A DNA stretch of 64,000 bases from Antedon mediterranea. Taxonomy: Eukaryota > Echinodermata > Crinoidea > Comatulida > Antedonidae. The notes under the pieces are model-generated. The model made no database searches, was not told the origin of the DNA, and saw only the letters and a program-made list of their open reading frames with translations. Location of the stretch: positions 9,125,001 through 9,189,000 of the forward strand of contig NC_092671.1 in assembly GCF_964355755.1 (NCBI RefSeq), read 5' to 3'. Both the position numbers and the translations under genes were made by a program. Of the stretch, positions 24,501 through 34,905 are shown piece after piece. Every line of letters starts with the position of its first letter. Positions within the stretch are counted from its first letter, which is position 1.

Positions 24501-27185
24501 GTGTTTGGAAATCCTAAAAGCTTTTTATGTCAAAGTCATAAAGCAAGGATATCGAATAATTACCTGAACTCCACACCTTGATAACTCAACTGCTGTGGCT
24601 AATACTGTACAACTAGTAATATTAATAGGTCGCTGGTTCTTCTAGCTCAGCGTTCTAGATACCAGCATGACAATTTGAGATAGGAAAACATACCGGAAAA
24701 ATATATTAATGTAATTTTCTTATGCAAGAAAATAGCTTAACCTTCTCAATGTATCTGCCACATAAAAAAGTTTTATAAAATGCATATTATTACCATCATT
24801 TTTTGTGTATAATTTCCTATATCATCCTATATATCTAATTTTTATCAAAAGCATGTATGGTGTAATAATGTTTGTTTGTTTACTCCAGTATTATAAGAGC
24901 ACCACCTACTGCTGAGCTTGAACCGTTGGCTAATGGACAGATAGCACAGACCGATGAAGTGAGCCATTTATTTGTTATTTACTGTTAATGTTATTGTTAA
25001 TTATTCAACAGTGTCATCCTTCTCATTATAAGCACATCATAGAAGTGTGTGATGAGCTCTTAAAAAATTAGTATCAGTTGCCTGGTACCAGGATAACACA
25101 ATAATGTGGTTTAATCACTCAATTACTGTGTGGTGATAGTTTTAATTAGCTATAAAAGCCAATCTCATTTTTTCTTATTATTATTAAAATTATTAGTAAT
25201 ATCTAGTAGGTCTATGCCTTTGTCTTTCTGTCTATTTAAAGTAAAATTTCGCTTATTTGTTTTTCAAATTTTACTGCATCTCTCATTTTAGATTATGTTA
25301 ATAAAAAACAGTATTTAATTCTAAAATGCTGATAACATTTGTAATCATAACTTCCACTTTGCTTACTTCAGATGGATATGGGAATGACGTACAGCGAGTT
25401 GTCCTTATTTGGGCGTCTCCGCAAGATGTCATTATGTGGTCCTTACAGCATGTTTCTTAAGCTTGTGCAGAAATGGAGCGATGTTTTTACGCCATCACAG
25501 GTAAATGTAATTGTTTGACTGGAGTTTGGTGTATTTGGTAGTTATCTAGTTAGATTTACATTTGTTTAGGACCAGCTATATAATGGATTCATATTTGTAA
25601 TGCTCTTTCTTAAAGCGTTTTGAACTAGATGTCAACTTTTCCACTTCCCATGAGGGTTCCTTTGTGTTGAGCTTGCGCCAAACAGCACATATTCTGCTAG
25701 GGACTAATATGGACCAAAACATAGATAACCTGCTACTCTTTCGATTAAATCTCTGTCTACACTATCAAATTAGTTTGACAAAAAAAGTGTGATGTGCCCA
25801 AATATGGTAGTGATATGACATCATCATGTCTATATATGGGCACGTCACATTTTTTTGTCACATTAAGAAGCAATGGAGACAGGTTGAATAATTTATATAT
25901 ATTCTTCTAATAGGTTGCAGAAAAAGTTAAGCATTTTTTCCGCTCATATTCAATAAATCGTCATAAAATGACTGTGATGACGCCTTCGTACCATGCAGAG
26001 TCGTACAGTCCTGATGACAACCGATTTGACTTGCGACAATTTTTGTACAACCCGTCTTGGTTATGGCAATTCAAATGTATCAATAAAGAAGTAAGTTGAT
26101 TTTTTTTAAATATTAAAACATTTCTGCACACATTTAATAGCGACCTCTGATCTATGAAAAGTGTCGGAAAGTGGTTTGGTCGATAGGTGGCCAAACTTTT
26201 TATCCTGTTTTTGTCTGATATTTTGCGGCATTATCAATGCAGACTACCTCTCAATTTTTCAGGCGATGTAATTTATTTATTTAATAATTGTTTAAATCAT
26301 TTGTCAGTAATATACCATACTATAGTATTTTGTTTTTAAATTGTAATCAAAACCATGTTTCGGGCTGCTGCTCATGAGATGTAAATAGTAGTATAATAGA
26401 TGAAAATAAAAGTTAGTGGTGGTTGATTATAATAGTTACCAAATTCACTGACGGAATCCTAATTTGTAGTAGTTAATCATGTTGGTGCAGTACCCGCTAC
26501 ATCTTTGGGCTGTGTATCTAACTCTAGACATCAGCGTGGTGGCATGGTCTAGAGGTATAACTTCCAGGCTAGTGATCTTGAAGTTATTCCCAATTAAGAA
26601 AATTACTTACTTAATTTTATCGCTGTGTGTCCAGTACAATTATGTCATAGTAGGGCAAAATATCTGACTCATTTATTTTAGGTTGACTTGATTGAGAAAT
26701 CTATAGAGCTTAAAGATTCACAAAGTGGATCGCGGAAAACAGCAGATTATGGAGATGATACTCCTCCCAGAAACAAGAAAACATTATCGGGACGCCAAGA
26801 GACGGACTCAAGACAACCAAAACGAACTGGTGTGTTTGTTGCAACCGAAAAAACTGCAGTTCGGCAGTTAGAATGCGAGACCAAAGACACAGTAGATTGT
26901 CAATTTAAAACAAACTCAGATAATTCAGATGTACGTGAAAACATTACTTCAGACAATGAATGGCACTTATCAAATTTGGATACCGTAGGATTTGATAAGG
27001 GCGGTATCCATAATGATTTGCCGCGTAATAATAAAAAGGATGTAATAGTATCGAGAAAACGACCCTCAACAGGTTTGTTGCCGGGTGAACCACAAAAGAA
27101 GCAACCGCATTTGTGTCTTTTAGCATCTAAATTGTCGAATGTTGGAAGTACCGTTGGTTCTTGGTTAAAGAAAATAGCAATGTAG
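12583..27185 (+). CDS. NADSYN1: Glutamine-dependent NAD+ synthetase with long C-terminal extension
   Basis: Nineteen exons: 12583-12667, 12853-12913, 13341-13457, 13692-13745, 14121-14262, 14629-14717, 15786-15903, 16434-16565, 17482-17556, 17698-17871, 18556-18658, 19655-19823, 20814-20949, 23385-23491, 24107-24238, 24889-24958, 25372-25500, 25914-26090, 26682-27185. All phases close, giving 857 aa (human 706). It makes NAD+ from nicotinate adenine dinucleotide, ATP and glutamine in the cytosol. The N-terminal nitrilase-type glutaminase keeps its triad at the human positions: Glu45 (GPELE), Lys114 (LLIRPK) and Cys175 (GPEICEE). The synthetase domain has the PP-loop LSGGIDSS (356-363), [26 protein letters not shown] and the final NRHKM...PDDNRFDLR block. 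Residues from about 705 to 857 are a low-complexity, charged tail absent from human, with basic clusters SRKRP and QKKQP. Introns carry five repeat families and a LINE end. Confidence 0.96.
13015..13325. mobile_element. Long fold-back (hairpin) element in NADSYN1 intron 2
   Basis: Positions 13161-13320 form an almost perfect hairpin with arms of about 75 bp, from CAAATAATGAATG to its complement, around a CTCGGCTTTGCCTCG centre. The flanking 13019-13079 (TATAACACCTATATAAATTC onward) reappears inverted at 63691-63752, showing a dispersed family. The element ends about 20 bp before the acceptor of exon 3. Confidence 0.75.
13816..14020. mobile_element. MITE family M1, copy 2 plus a solo end
   Basis: A full M1 element spans about 13865-14020. 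Immediately left, at 13816-13846, is an isolated M1 end in opposite orientation, separated by AGGCCTAGATCATTGATCAA. Two adjacent insertions or an aborted transposition would explain it. It is located in NADSYN1 intron 4. Confidence 0.8.
15091..15690. mobile_element. Cluster of three S1 SINE pieces, two orientations
   Basis: Positions 15091-15215 hold a plus-oriented S1 head (GAGTGGCTGAGCGGTTAAG). Positions 15216-15511 hold a near full-length copy in minus orientation, ending in its tRNA head. Positions 15535-15690 hold a plus-oriented S1 body and tail. Together they form an inverted-repeat cluster in NADSYN1 intron 6. Confidence 0.8.
16131..16310. mobile_element. Small inverted-repeat element, pogo-like ends (uncertain)
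   Basis: The left end CAGTCGCCCCAATACTG and the right end CCGGTATTGAGAGTG are rough inverted repeats. Inside, ACTTTCTG..AACCAGAAA occurs twice. The size and end sequence resemble non-autonomous pogo/Tigger-type elements, but the match is from memory only. It lies in NADSYN1 intron 7. Confidence 0.4.
16604..16745. mobile_element. MITE family M1, copy 3
   Basis: Terminal inverted repeats TAAGCTCTGTTTACACTATC and complement bound a core with two near-identical ATGTGCCCAAATATGG / ATATGGGCACATCAC halves. It lies in NADSYN1 intron 8. Confidence 0.85.
17038..17168. repeat. 17-bp minisatellite, about 7.5 units, in NADSYN1 intron 8
   Basis: The unit GCGATCTCTGTTGTCCG repeats with small changes. Variants ending CAG and starting GCAGT recur every third unit, a hint of a 51-bp higher-order unit. 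Because 17 is not a multiple of three and stops are absent, it opens spurious reading frames on both strands. Confidence 0.9.
19267..19607. mobile_element. MITE family M2, copy 1 (TAAAGATGTATTGTC ends)
   Basis: The ends TAAAGATGTATTGTCCCC and GGTGACAATATATCTTTA are inverted repeats. The interior shares TTGGTCAAAGTG..TAACTATTATG, in inverted orientation, with copy 2 at 20337. A related AT-rich block is partly duplicated just upstream at 19140-19260. It lies in NADSYN1 intron 11. Confidence 0.7.
20337..20664. mobile_element. MITE family M2, copy 2
   Basis: AAAGATGTATTGTCCCCC at the left is mirrored by GGGGGATAATACATCCT at the right, with CATGTTTTGG next to it. The core contains GTCGCATAATAGTTATCCAC, the reverse of the copy 1 core. 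It lies in NADSYN1 intron 12. Confidence 0.75.
21227..21273. repeat. Fragment of an M1 MITE core
   Basis: Words ACCATATTTGGGCGTATCAC and ACCATATTTGGCACATCACA match the core of the M1 elements. No terminal repeats are left. Confidence 0.5.
22037..22712 (+). mobile_element. LINE 3' end (RT C-terminal/thumb region), 5'-truncated and frameshifted
   Basis: Two overlapping frames (22037-22351 and 22348-22572) encode the region downstream of a non-LTR reverse transcriptase. [18 protein letters not shown] is the typical LGV-x-x-D..L-x-W-x-x-HI box, followed by [15 protein letters not shown]. The element ends with GATCAATAAA and a TTATC pentamer run at 22692-22712, a LINE-type simple tail. It is dead and sits in NADSYN1 intron 13. 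Confidence 0.8.
23868..23935 (-). repeat. S2 SINE fragment (B-box region)
   Basis: GACTCGAATTCATGACCTCTAGATC on the plus strand corresponds to the B-box region of the S2 copy at 3625-3836. It is decayed and lies in NADSYN1 intron 14. Confidence 0.45.
25746..25868. mobile_element. MITE family M1, copy 4, right end lost
   Basis: The left end CTCTGTCTACACTATCAAAT and the core are present. The right terminal repeat stops after TTTTGTCACATTAAG. It lies in NADSYN1 intron 17, about 45 bp before the acceptor of exon 18. Confidence 0.75.
26470..26672 (+). mobile_element. S2 SINE-like copy abutting the last NADSYN1 exon
   Basis: GTTGGTGCAGTACCCGCT, a tRNA-like stretch ending GGCTAGTGATCTTGAAG, and the closing GTAGGGCAAAATATCTGA match the S2 copy at 3625-3836. 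The 3' end lies only about ten bases before the AG acceptor at 26680-26681. Confidence 0.65.
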
Positions 27186-28307
27186 GTATAGTTATACCAA
27201 ACTGTAATGTTTATATTCTCTTATCAAATTCCAAGGTCCAGGGTACAATCCTGACCTAGTGTCGGGGTTGTAACTCGCGACTTTTTCAACTCCACTATCA
27301 AGCCTCAAATGACGATATATTATATTTTATCCATCCTGTAATTGGCGAGTTTTTTGCTGTTTGGTGTTTATGAAAAAATAGATTATTAAAGATGTTTTTA
27401 AAAATAATAATTTGTTGGTAAAACAATGGATACTTTTTAAAACATGAAACAAATATTTAAAGATGAAACACTGGTAGTTTTAAACGTTGTATTTAATATC
27501 GATTATACGGGTGATAAATGAAATTGATATACTGTACATATTCAAGAGGGTTGAGTAATCAAAAATCGTAACTTTATTTAAATTGCTTTTAATGAACTTT
27601 TCATATGTTATTTAGGTCTACTTATGTGCACACATACATGAAATGAATACAATTTATATTATACATTATGTATATATTTTATCCATTTTTACTAGTAAAA
27701 CAGCAGTATCTCATTTATGTATTCATACATTGAATTTCCGTAACTATTGCAAATATGTACACGATAATAGAAACAATAGAGTTTATATATATTTTTTATA
27801 CTCCCTCTGAAAACTTTGTGAATCTGTCAGTAATAGACAATTTGTATTTACAATAACGATATAATACGTTTAATTTTCCCTCTAGAAACTTTGTGAATCT
27901 GTCACAAATAGACAATTTGTATTTACAATAACGATATAATACGTTTTTAGACTAAAATTCTCACTCTAAAAACTTTGTGAATCCGTCAAAAATAGACAAT
28001 TTGTATTTACAATAACGATATAATACGTTTTAGACTAAAATTCTCCCTCTAAAAACTTTGTGAATCCGTCACAAATAGACAATTTGTATTTATACAATAA
28101 CGATATAATACGTTTTTAGACTAAAATTCTCCCTCTAAAAACTTTGTGAATCCGTCACAAATAGACAATTTGTATTTATACAATAACGATATAATACGTT
28201 TTAGACAAAAATCGAAACGCCGAATAGTGGATTATGATAAACAAGACAATAATGACATACATAACCAGTCTATTATTCGTGGAACCATCATTGTTTTCTC
28301 AATAAAA
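27186..28307. repeat. Convergent 3' intergenic region with 80-bp tandem repeat (27800-28206)
   Basis: Five units of 75-87 bp start at about 27813, 27888, 27972, 28054 and 28141. Each contains ACTTTGTGAATCCGTCACAA, GACAATTTGTATTTA and CAATAACGATATAATACG. The array sits between the 3' ends of NADSYN1 (plus) and the GPCR (minus). The first 600 bases hold nothing else I recognise. Confidence 0.9.
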
Positions 28308-29405
28308 TCAGGATTGCGAGATGTTGCTAGACACAGTCTGAAGAGATGTAGACTGGCTGTATTTACTCGACGATTTTAATTTCTTAGCCGAAGAAATGCC
28401 AATAAATTCAAACAACGCCTGTCTATATGCTTTATTTGAAACGTTGTAAATAATTGGGTTGATGGCTGCATTTACAAATCCCAGGAATCTGAAAATATTT
28501 GCAAACAAAGTAGTGAAATTCGGATCGGCAGCGTCAAAATAAAATAATACCCATAACATATTTAAGGGTGCGGTAAACATGACGTAAACGGAGACGGTGA
28601 TGATTACAGTTTGCAACGCTTTCATTTCATAGTTGACGCGGTTACTTGCAGACGATGTATCTTTTTCGGCTTTCTTAAACGGAGCGCGCAAAGACCAAAA
28701 CACCTTACCATACATTGGAATCATCAGCACAAGATACAGTAGCGATAGAAAAACATCCGCCAGAAGAGCATATTCCATCATTTCGCAAACTGCATCTTTA
28801 AAATCCATGCAGAACACGCAGACATCGGTAGAGTTTGGTATTCCGTTAGTCATATCTGGCCATGGAAACTCGAGCGGCATTTTACCATTTGTAACAAGGT
28901 TTCGACTTTGCCAAAGTAAGATGATTACCCATATAGCGCAGCAAATTTTCATTGTGCGTTTCTTTGACACATACGCTCGATATTTCAAAGGTTGCGTAAT
29001 CGCTACAAACCGTTCAGCAGAAATCGCAAAAGTAAGAGTAGCAGAAAGTTGGTAAACTGAATCAACTAAGAACGTATTGAATTTACAATATTCCACGCTA
29101 CACCAACTGTTGTCATGGTAAAGATGTAGATCGCTTTTAATAATATTAACCCACATAAATGTGGAGGCTATAATTAAAAATATCAAATCCGAAATTGCTA
29201 AGTTTACTAAGTAAATATTTAACGAGTTGCGCATGCGTACGTTAGTGCTTAGTACGATGATAGTTGACGCGTTTCCAACGATACCAATAAACACTACAAT
29301 CGGCAAAAAGATGTATAATGAATACACCTCCAAATCGGTATAAAGGTACGGTTCAATTTCTCCGTCCCAGTTCGTAGCTTCGGGAGCGTCAGAACTATTC
29401 TTCAT
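28308..29405 (-). CDS. Rhodopsin-like (class A) G protein-coupled receptor, single exon, probably peptide type
   Basis: This is a 365-aa single-exon receptor at the cell surface with seven hydrophobic segments. The N terminus has an NSS and other acidic residues. TM1 (about 28-52) carries GN-x-S, TM2 has NLAISDL (68-74), and Cys102 at the top of TM3 can pair with an ECL2 Cys near 196-199. TM3 ends in ERF (131-133) instead of DRY. TM4 has the Trp, TM5 has P..Y at 230-232, and TM7 has NPIIY (316-320) followed by an eighth helix. The Ser-rich tail suits kinase/arrestin control. The TM6 toggle motif CWxP is replaced by FTAP (277-280). The overall look (FAISAERFVAI, NPIIYNVSNKAYRQAL) recalls neuropeptide receptors of the TRHR/FMRFamide type. 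The ligand and subfamily cannot be set from sequence. Confidence 0.88.
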   Translation of the reverse strand: MKNSSDAPEATNWDGEIEPYLYTDLEVYSLYIFLPIVVFIGIVGNASTIIVLSTNVRMRNSLNIYLVNLAISDLIFLIIASTFMWVNIIKSDLHLYHDNSWCSVEYCKFNTFLVDSVYQLSATLTFAISAERFVAITQPLKYRAYVSKKRTMKICCAIWVIILLWQSRNLVTNGKMPLEFPWPDMTNGIPNSTDVCVFCMDFKDAVCEMMEYALLADVFLSLLYLVLMIPMYGKVFWSLRAPFKKAEKDTSSASNRVNYEMKALQTVIITVSVYVMFTAPLNMLWVLFYFDAADPNFTTLFANIFRFLGFVNAAINPIIYNVSNKAYRQALFEFIGISSAKKLKSSSKYSQSTSLQTVSSNISQS

Positions 29406-30190
29406 TTTCGATGAATGGTGCGAAGAGAAAAGCTGATCAATTTATAGTACAGTATGTTTCCTGTATCAAAGTTTAAAAAAAAATGTAGTCATGGAAAAAA
29501 AGAGTTTAACTTTTTGAATGATAAGTCTAATGATATATGAATAAAGTACTATACTTGGCAACATTTTATTTTGCCAAGTAAAACGACTTTAACAAGCCCT
29601 TGATCAAAAACACCGTTCATAGAGCGGGAAAAATGTTCGTCCTAAACATCAGTGACTTTATGAGGAATCTGCACTAGACGCCTTTCTCCTATTTGTTTTT
29701 TCGCCCAGTGTCCGTCGTGACAAATACATTTGCTATATACCTACCTACTAGTCTATTATTCTCTTCTGTGTAAAGTTGCCGTCTGCGCCGATGCTGTATG
29801 TATGCGAATTTAGATTTACTTTTTACATTTTATAGAAAACTTGTGTATGTGTATAGATGGCGACATTTTGGTTCAAATTGCAACTCATACATTTTAGTAT
29901 TATTAGTGGTATTAATAAAATAAATAAGTTCCTTACAGGGATTCAAACAATTTACCCATATCACCCTTTCGATATTGTATGTAGGCCTATGTACTATATG
30001 TATAAATTACTAGAATACCAGGAAAATATACATCGTTGATGAATGTTGAAAAATACATTGAAAATAAATAACACTCGTTTTTATTATTGCATTCTTTATT
30101 CTCATTTTATAATCGGAATCGTAATAGGAAAACATCGACTGGAACATCACCTTTTAACCAAGCTATTTATCAATATGCCTATAATCTATA
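29406..30190. other. Intergenic, nothing recognised
   Basis: This spacer lies between the GPCR start and the 3' end of SLC17-like copy A. It is AT-rich with a short inverted pair (ACTTGGCA / TGCCAAGT) near 29552-29580. Complements of AATAAA at 30095-30100 and 30080-30085 are poly(A) signals for copy A on the minus strand, about 90-110 bases after its stop. Confidence 0.4.
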
Positions 30191-33100
30191 TCATTTACTT
30201 CTATCTTTACATCGGCTACTATTTTCTATCAAAGAACTGGTTTCAGTTGAATTATCGGCAGATTTCGCCCATTCTTGTATCTCAGCACTACCAAAGACTA
30301 AAAATTGCAGCAGTCCTGCTGCCTGTACGCCGGCTGCAATCCAAAATACGCTTCGCCATTGGATCAACGTGTTCTGAAAAATAAGGTTGCTATAATAGTG
30401 TTTTTGAACTTCTGAGAAGTGACGGTGACTGAGACCATCGGGGCTTATATGTTATCTCGGAAAATAATTTAAAGTGTTCTAAGTTCAATTGTAAGCCCTA
30501 CTATGTGAAATAGTAAATTTACTTACATCTATTTCTGTTATTGCCCCAACCACTGCTGGGCCAATAAATCCAGTAACACCAGAAAACGTAAACGCAATTC
30601 CGATTACTAAAGCTGAATGATTGGGCGCAATATCCAAAGCATTTGCACATATCGTGGAAGTGCAAACTCCATACAGTCCAAATGCAATAATCATAAGTAT
30701 GGCTGCAATCCAGTCATAAGAAATGTATCCAATCAAAATAAGAAGAATTGATTGTAAACCGAGACCTGTAGAATAAAAAGAAGAAAGATCATTTAATTTG
30801 CGAAGGTGAAATAAAGTTAGATGTTGACCCGAAATGAAAAAAAAACTTGAATATAATAATTTCTTTAAACATTTTTTAATTTAGTAAAAATATTCGGAAA
30901 TAATACTTACAAAAACAAGCAAAAAAATGTCGTACGTGTATTTTTTTTATTTTAGTTTGATAAATTAATTTGTCTGCAATAATTCCTCCAAAAATAGTTG
31001 TAAGAAAAAATGCAATCTGGGCAATACATGACAGAAAGCCGCTCTGTATAAAATAAATAAGTATAATATAAACAGTATTACAATAGTACGTTATAAGTAT
31101 AGTGTTTAACAAATTAATGTTGACAATAAATACATAAACCATTTTTGGTCGCCATTTGAAGCACAAATGTGGGTGTGGGTACTGTTAGATACATAAACAC
31201 AAATACAAATAAACTTTAATACTGACAGTTGCTTCTCAACGTTTGTATTAATTATTTAATTAATTATTATTCATAATTTACAACAAAAATGTAAACGTCA
31301 TAGTGGTGTATCGTTACATGCAATTGTATTATTTCAATCGACTATGACAGTGACAGTTTCAACAAAGTATTGAAGTTTTCGTAAGTTTGACTTACTTGGT
31401 TCTTGTTCTATTGAATGCGATTGTTACTTGTTACCCCTGCCTTGGAGGTTATATTTTTGTGTCTAGTGTGTGTGTGTTTGTCTCTTGCGGCAGGATAACG
31501 TAAACAAGTAAAAGGCGGATCTTTACTAAATTTAAACCACAGATAGATATGTTGTCACGGACGTCTTGGAGGCAATCCGAACCAGGATCCCAATTCTGGA
31601 CCACCTTTATTATTTTATTTATAGGCCGTACGTCAAAACTACACAACGGATCTTTATCACGATTCTTGATCTTTTTTTCCTCCCGCGGAGTTACAACTAC
31701 TGTACTTACCATTTCAATATCAAAGTGTAGTATTGTTTTAAAAAATATGGGCATGTCTGTGCCTAGAAGATACAGGCCGAAATCATCACCTATACAATAG
31801 ATACATATCGACCATACTGGTGCCGAAATAGCTAGTTTCTTCCAACGTATGTTGTAAACCTGAAAAAAAGTTAGAATTGATGTTTTTAATTAGGATTAGA
31901 CTGAGAACTGATAACATTTTTAATTTATGCTTTCTGGCTTATTCCGTTGACCTGACTGCTACAAAACCTTACAAATGAAGACATTTTTATTTCACCTCTG
32001 AATCTTGTGCTATTGGTCGAGATGTTGTTATCGATTCTTTTTCAAATTCAGATATCCATCGATTATTGGTTACGTCACTAGATCCCACAATCCACCAGCA
32101 CAAACACCAGATGATTCCAGCAATACCTTATTAAACAATTAGTAAACATCTTAAAATATGGGGGATATACCGAACGTTGCCATTCTTAATTAGTAATCTC
32201 ATTGGACATTGCTAAAAATATTGCTAAAATTATTTGCATTTTTTTATAGTATTTCTCAACAACTAATTCCCTTATGATTGTTGTCTGGAGGTGCTGTCCT
32301 CCTTTGTGGTTGTTATTCTCGGTTGTTCTGCAGATAAGAGTAGTTGTTATAGTAGGATAAGGAGGTTGTCCGGATTAATTGTTCAGGGAATTGTGTTTCG
32401 GATACGGTTAAAAATAGGTAATCGTTATTATAGAATGTATTTAATTTAGTGCAATCATCAACCATGGAATATCTTACCGATTATATAAAATGTAGATGGC
32501 CACCCTCCTAAAAACGTCGAAGTGGTAAGCAATGAAGACACGTAGCTAGATGCAATTGCCCCAACACTGTAGCCTAAACGAAAAAAAAACACGTACTGCT
32601 TTATTTATTTTAGTGTAGGCCTGTATTTCCCCTATACTACCCCACATCGTATACCTTCCTGCACCCGAGACAATTGACCTGCTTTTATCGAGAAGATTTG
32701 TTAAGAATTCTGTTGCTTACCCGAAGTTGTAATTGATACAAATGTACTGAGTTCATTCAATTTCGACCATTTTGCTATGATACCAATTGTTGAAGCATAT
32801 ACCATGCCCTGTTAACCGACGTAGAGAAACAATTATTTTCATAGTTAAATAAGGGTAGGCCACTGACTCTTTAGGAGGGAAGAGGTAGAAAATGTCCTTT
32901 CCAGCAATAACATGTTAAATCTTTGCTAAGCTATCACGAATTGTACATTTACGTTTGTCGTGTCGGTCGTTTTTTTTACATTTGTGGTTGACATACTTAT
33001 ACATTTGCGGGTATTTGACCTTTTTTTGGGGTTATTTGAACATTTTGCGGATGACATGCAATTGTTACATTTGTTGACAATAGGCCTAGGCTACATTTAC

Positions 33101-33921
33101 GAGGGCCTTTCTCAGAAAAATGTCTTTACCTTTCAAAGGGGTACCGAGGCCTGTTAACCGAAATCATATATTAACTGTCCTTTAAAATCTTACAGTGATG
33201 GATAACGTCCCACTCCAACCCCACTAATAGGTAGTCAACGGCCAAAAAAGGAAAACTCCCTCCAAAAACATACCTGTCCAAATCCATCGATTATTCTACT
33301 ACTTATCAAAAGGCCAATTCCACATCTTGCAGCCAAAGGTGACAACAGTGCTATCAGAGAACTTACTGCCACGGTAGATAATAGAACAGGGAAGCCGCCG
33401 TATTTACCAACTAACCATCCACCAATCATAGGTGTAACAGAATACCCGTAATAGATTGCTCCTAGGATTGCTTGCTGTGTTTTCATGTCCCAGTCAAATG
33501 CATGTTTCTACAATATACACCAAATAGCATCACAGTAATGATAATTAGGTATAAAATAACCAACACTATGTTAGTTTATATCCCATGAATATATACCTAA
33601 TAAAATACGATGAAACAAAACTACTCAAAGTAAAATACAATTTCAGATTGTTGGGTTTTTTTTACGTACCATAGATAGAATGACAATACTCCAATTTGTA
33701 CGAGTGAAGAAGTTGAAAGCATTTGCAACGCAACACATGACTACAATGATATATCGAATATGAAGTCGGGGCGGCACGTCTGTAAAAATAAAAACACACA
33801 ATATGACTACGGTACCCCCTATTACAGATTACAGAAGATCTACACTGTACTTCTATATTAGAATATGCAAAATACCTTTCTTGTCTTTTTGAAGAATTTG
33901 TTTACCTTCCTCTTTTGACAT
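30191..33921 (-). CDS. SLC17 (sialin/phosphate cotransporter)-like MFS transporter, copy A
   Basis: Ten exons on the minus strand: 33921-33876, 33779-33670, 33507-33274, 32808-32721, 32573-32478, 32126-31996, 31859-31710, 31043-30911, 30765-30527, 30373-30191. They give 469 aa. It is a 12-helix MFS transporter of anion type in a plasma or organelle membrane. Landmarks are TM1 RTNWSIVIL (Arg42), FDWDMKTQQAILGAIYYGYS, GGWLVGKYGG, TM4 RIIDGFGQ (123-130), TDMPIFFKTILHFDIEMSGFL, FGGIIADKL, ALDIAPNHSALVIGIAFTFS and GFIGPAVVGA. Against sialin, Arg of TM4 is kept but the two coupling glutamates read Asp126 and Gln130. The loop PPxERS is degenerate, and this copy alone has Leu150 where B and C keep Arg. 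The substrate is unknown. First of three tandem paralogues with identical phases. Confidence 0.9.
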
Positions 33922-34430
33922 CGTGTTTTTGTAATATTATTGGCTTTTGAATCTGTCAATGATGAAAAAATGAAATAATTTTAGTCTATGTAGATGATCA
34001 TATTGCAAATCAAACAATAACCAATATTAGAGATTATAAAGATTCTGTCATTCCAAATGTGAGTATTGTGTCTCAGTTTTTCATCTGTTACTGGTAAATA
34101 ACAAATAATGAAAAGAAAAAAATAAACAAATCACACACTGTAGCATTATTGCGCCTTAATCTTAATGCGCATGCGTAAGGTAAAAAAAAACCAATAACGA
34201 TTGAACCGAATCGCGGAAGTCCTCTTACATAATGTATATAAACGTATGTAAACATTTCTAAAAACCACATTATGTCAATAGAAAAAATGTAAATAGATGT
34301 ACTACATAACATGTTAAGAGAAAATGTCCTGTATATGGAAATGAAAGTGGGACGAAAAGACATATAAATAAATGCCCCGCGACAATACATTAGAGTAATC
34401 GTCTGTACTCCAATATATTGTTGCTCTAAA
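33922..34430. other. Intergenic upstream of SLC17-like copy A
   Basis: This should contain the copy A promoter on the minus strand. It is AT-rich; I see no TATA box, exon or repeat I can support. Confidence 0.3.
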
Positions 34431-34905
34431 AGAGCGGATATGATCCAAATCTTCAAAATTATATAATGGTCTTGATTATAGAATCCAGCAAGTTTTTAAA
34501 TGTGTTGATTGTCGTGGAACTAGAGGTCGTAAATACAAGTTGTATAATAGCAAGTTTAAGCTTAATTGTACCAGAACGTTTTCCTTAAGTTGTAGAGTTG
34601 TGGACTCTTGGAATAGCCTACCATATCATGTTGTAAAAGCTCCAAGCCTAAATCAATTCAAGTAATTTCTTAATGATCATTGGAAGACTCGTGACTGCAA
34701 GTTTACTTTTTCAAACTTATAAGCACGTCAACTCTAACACCCAAACTAAAATATTGTCAAAACAGTTGTCTTTTGAATATTAACAAAGAGTGTTCGTCAC
34801 CGCAAACGTCTATACAGTAATAATAGTTTTGAAAGAAAGAAAAGGAAGGGTTATATAAGCTATTTAGCTTGTTAACCGACCCATAAACATCCAGCAACAA
34901 TACAT
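34431..34905 (+). mobile_element. CR1-like LINE 3' fragment
   Basis: Starting at GCGGATATGATCCAAATCTT, this piece follows the 3' part of the LINE at 57130-59730 closely, including GTCGTGGAACTAGAGGTC and the end GGGTTATATAAGCTATTTAGC / CCGACCCATAAACATC. It carries internal stops and ends right at the palindromic element. Confidence 0.8.

Noticed and set aside
28633-29055. 140-aa plus-strand frame
   Set aside because: It is the exact antisense of the GPCR coding sequence.
30043-30384. Two plus-strand frames (113 and 96 aa) and the related one at 39379-39678
   Set aside because: They are antisense to the last exon of SLC17-like copies A and B; their similarity to each other reflects the paralogous exons.
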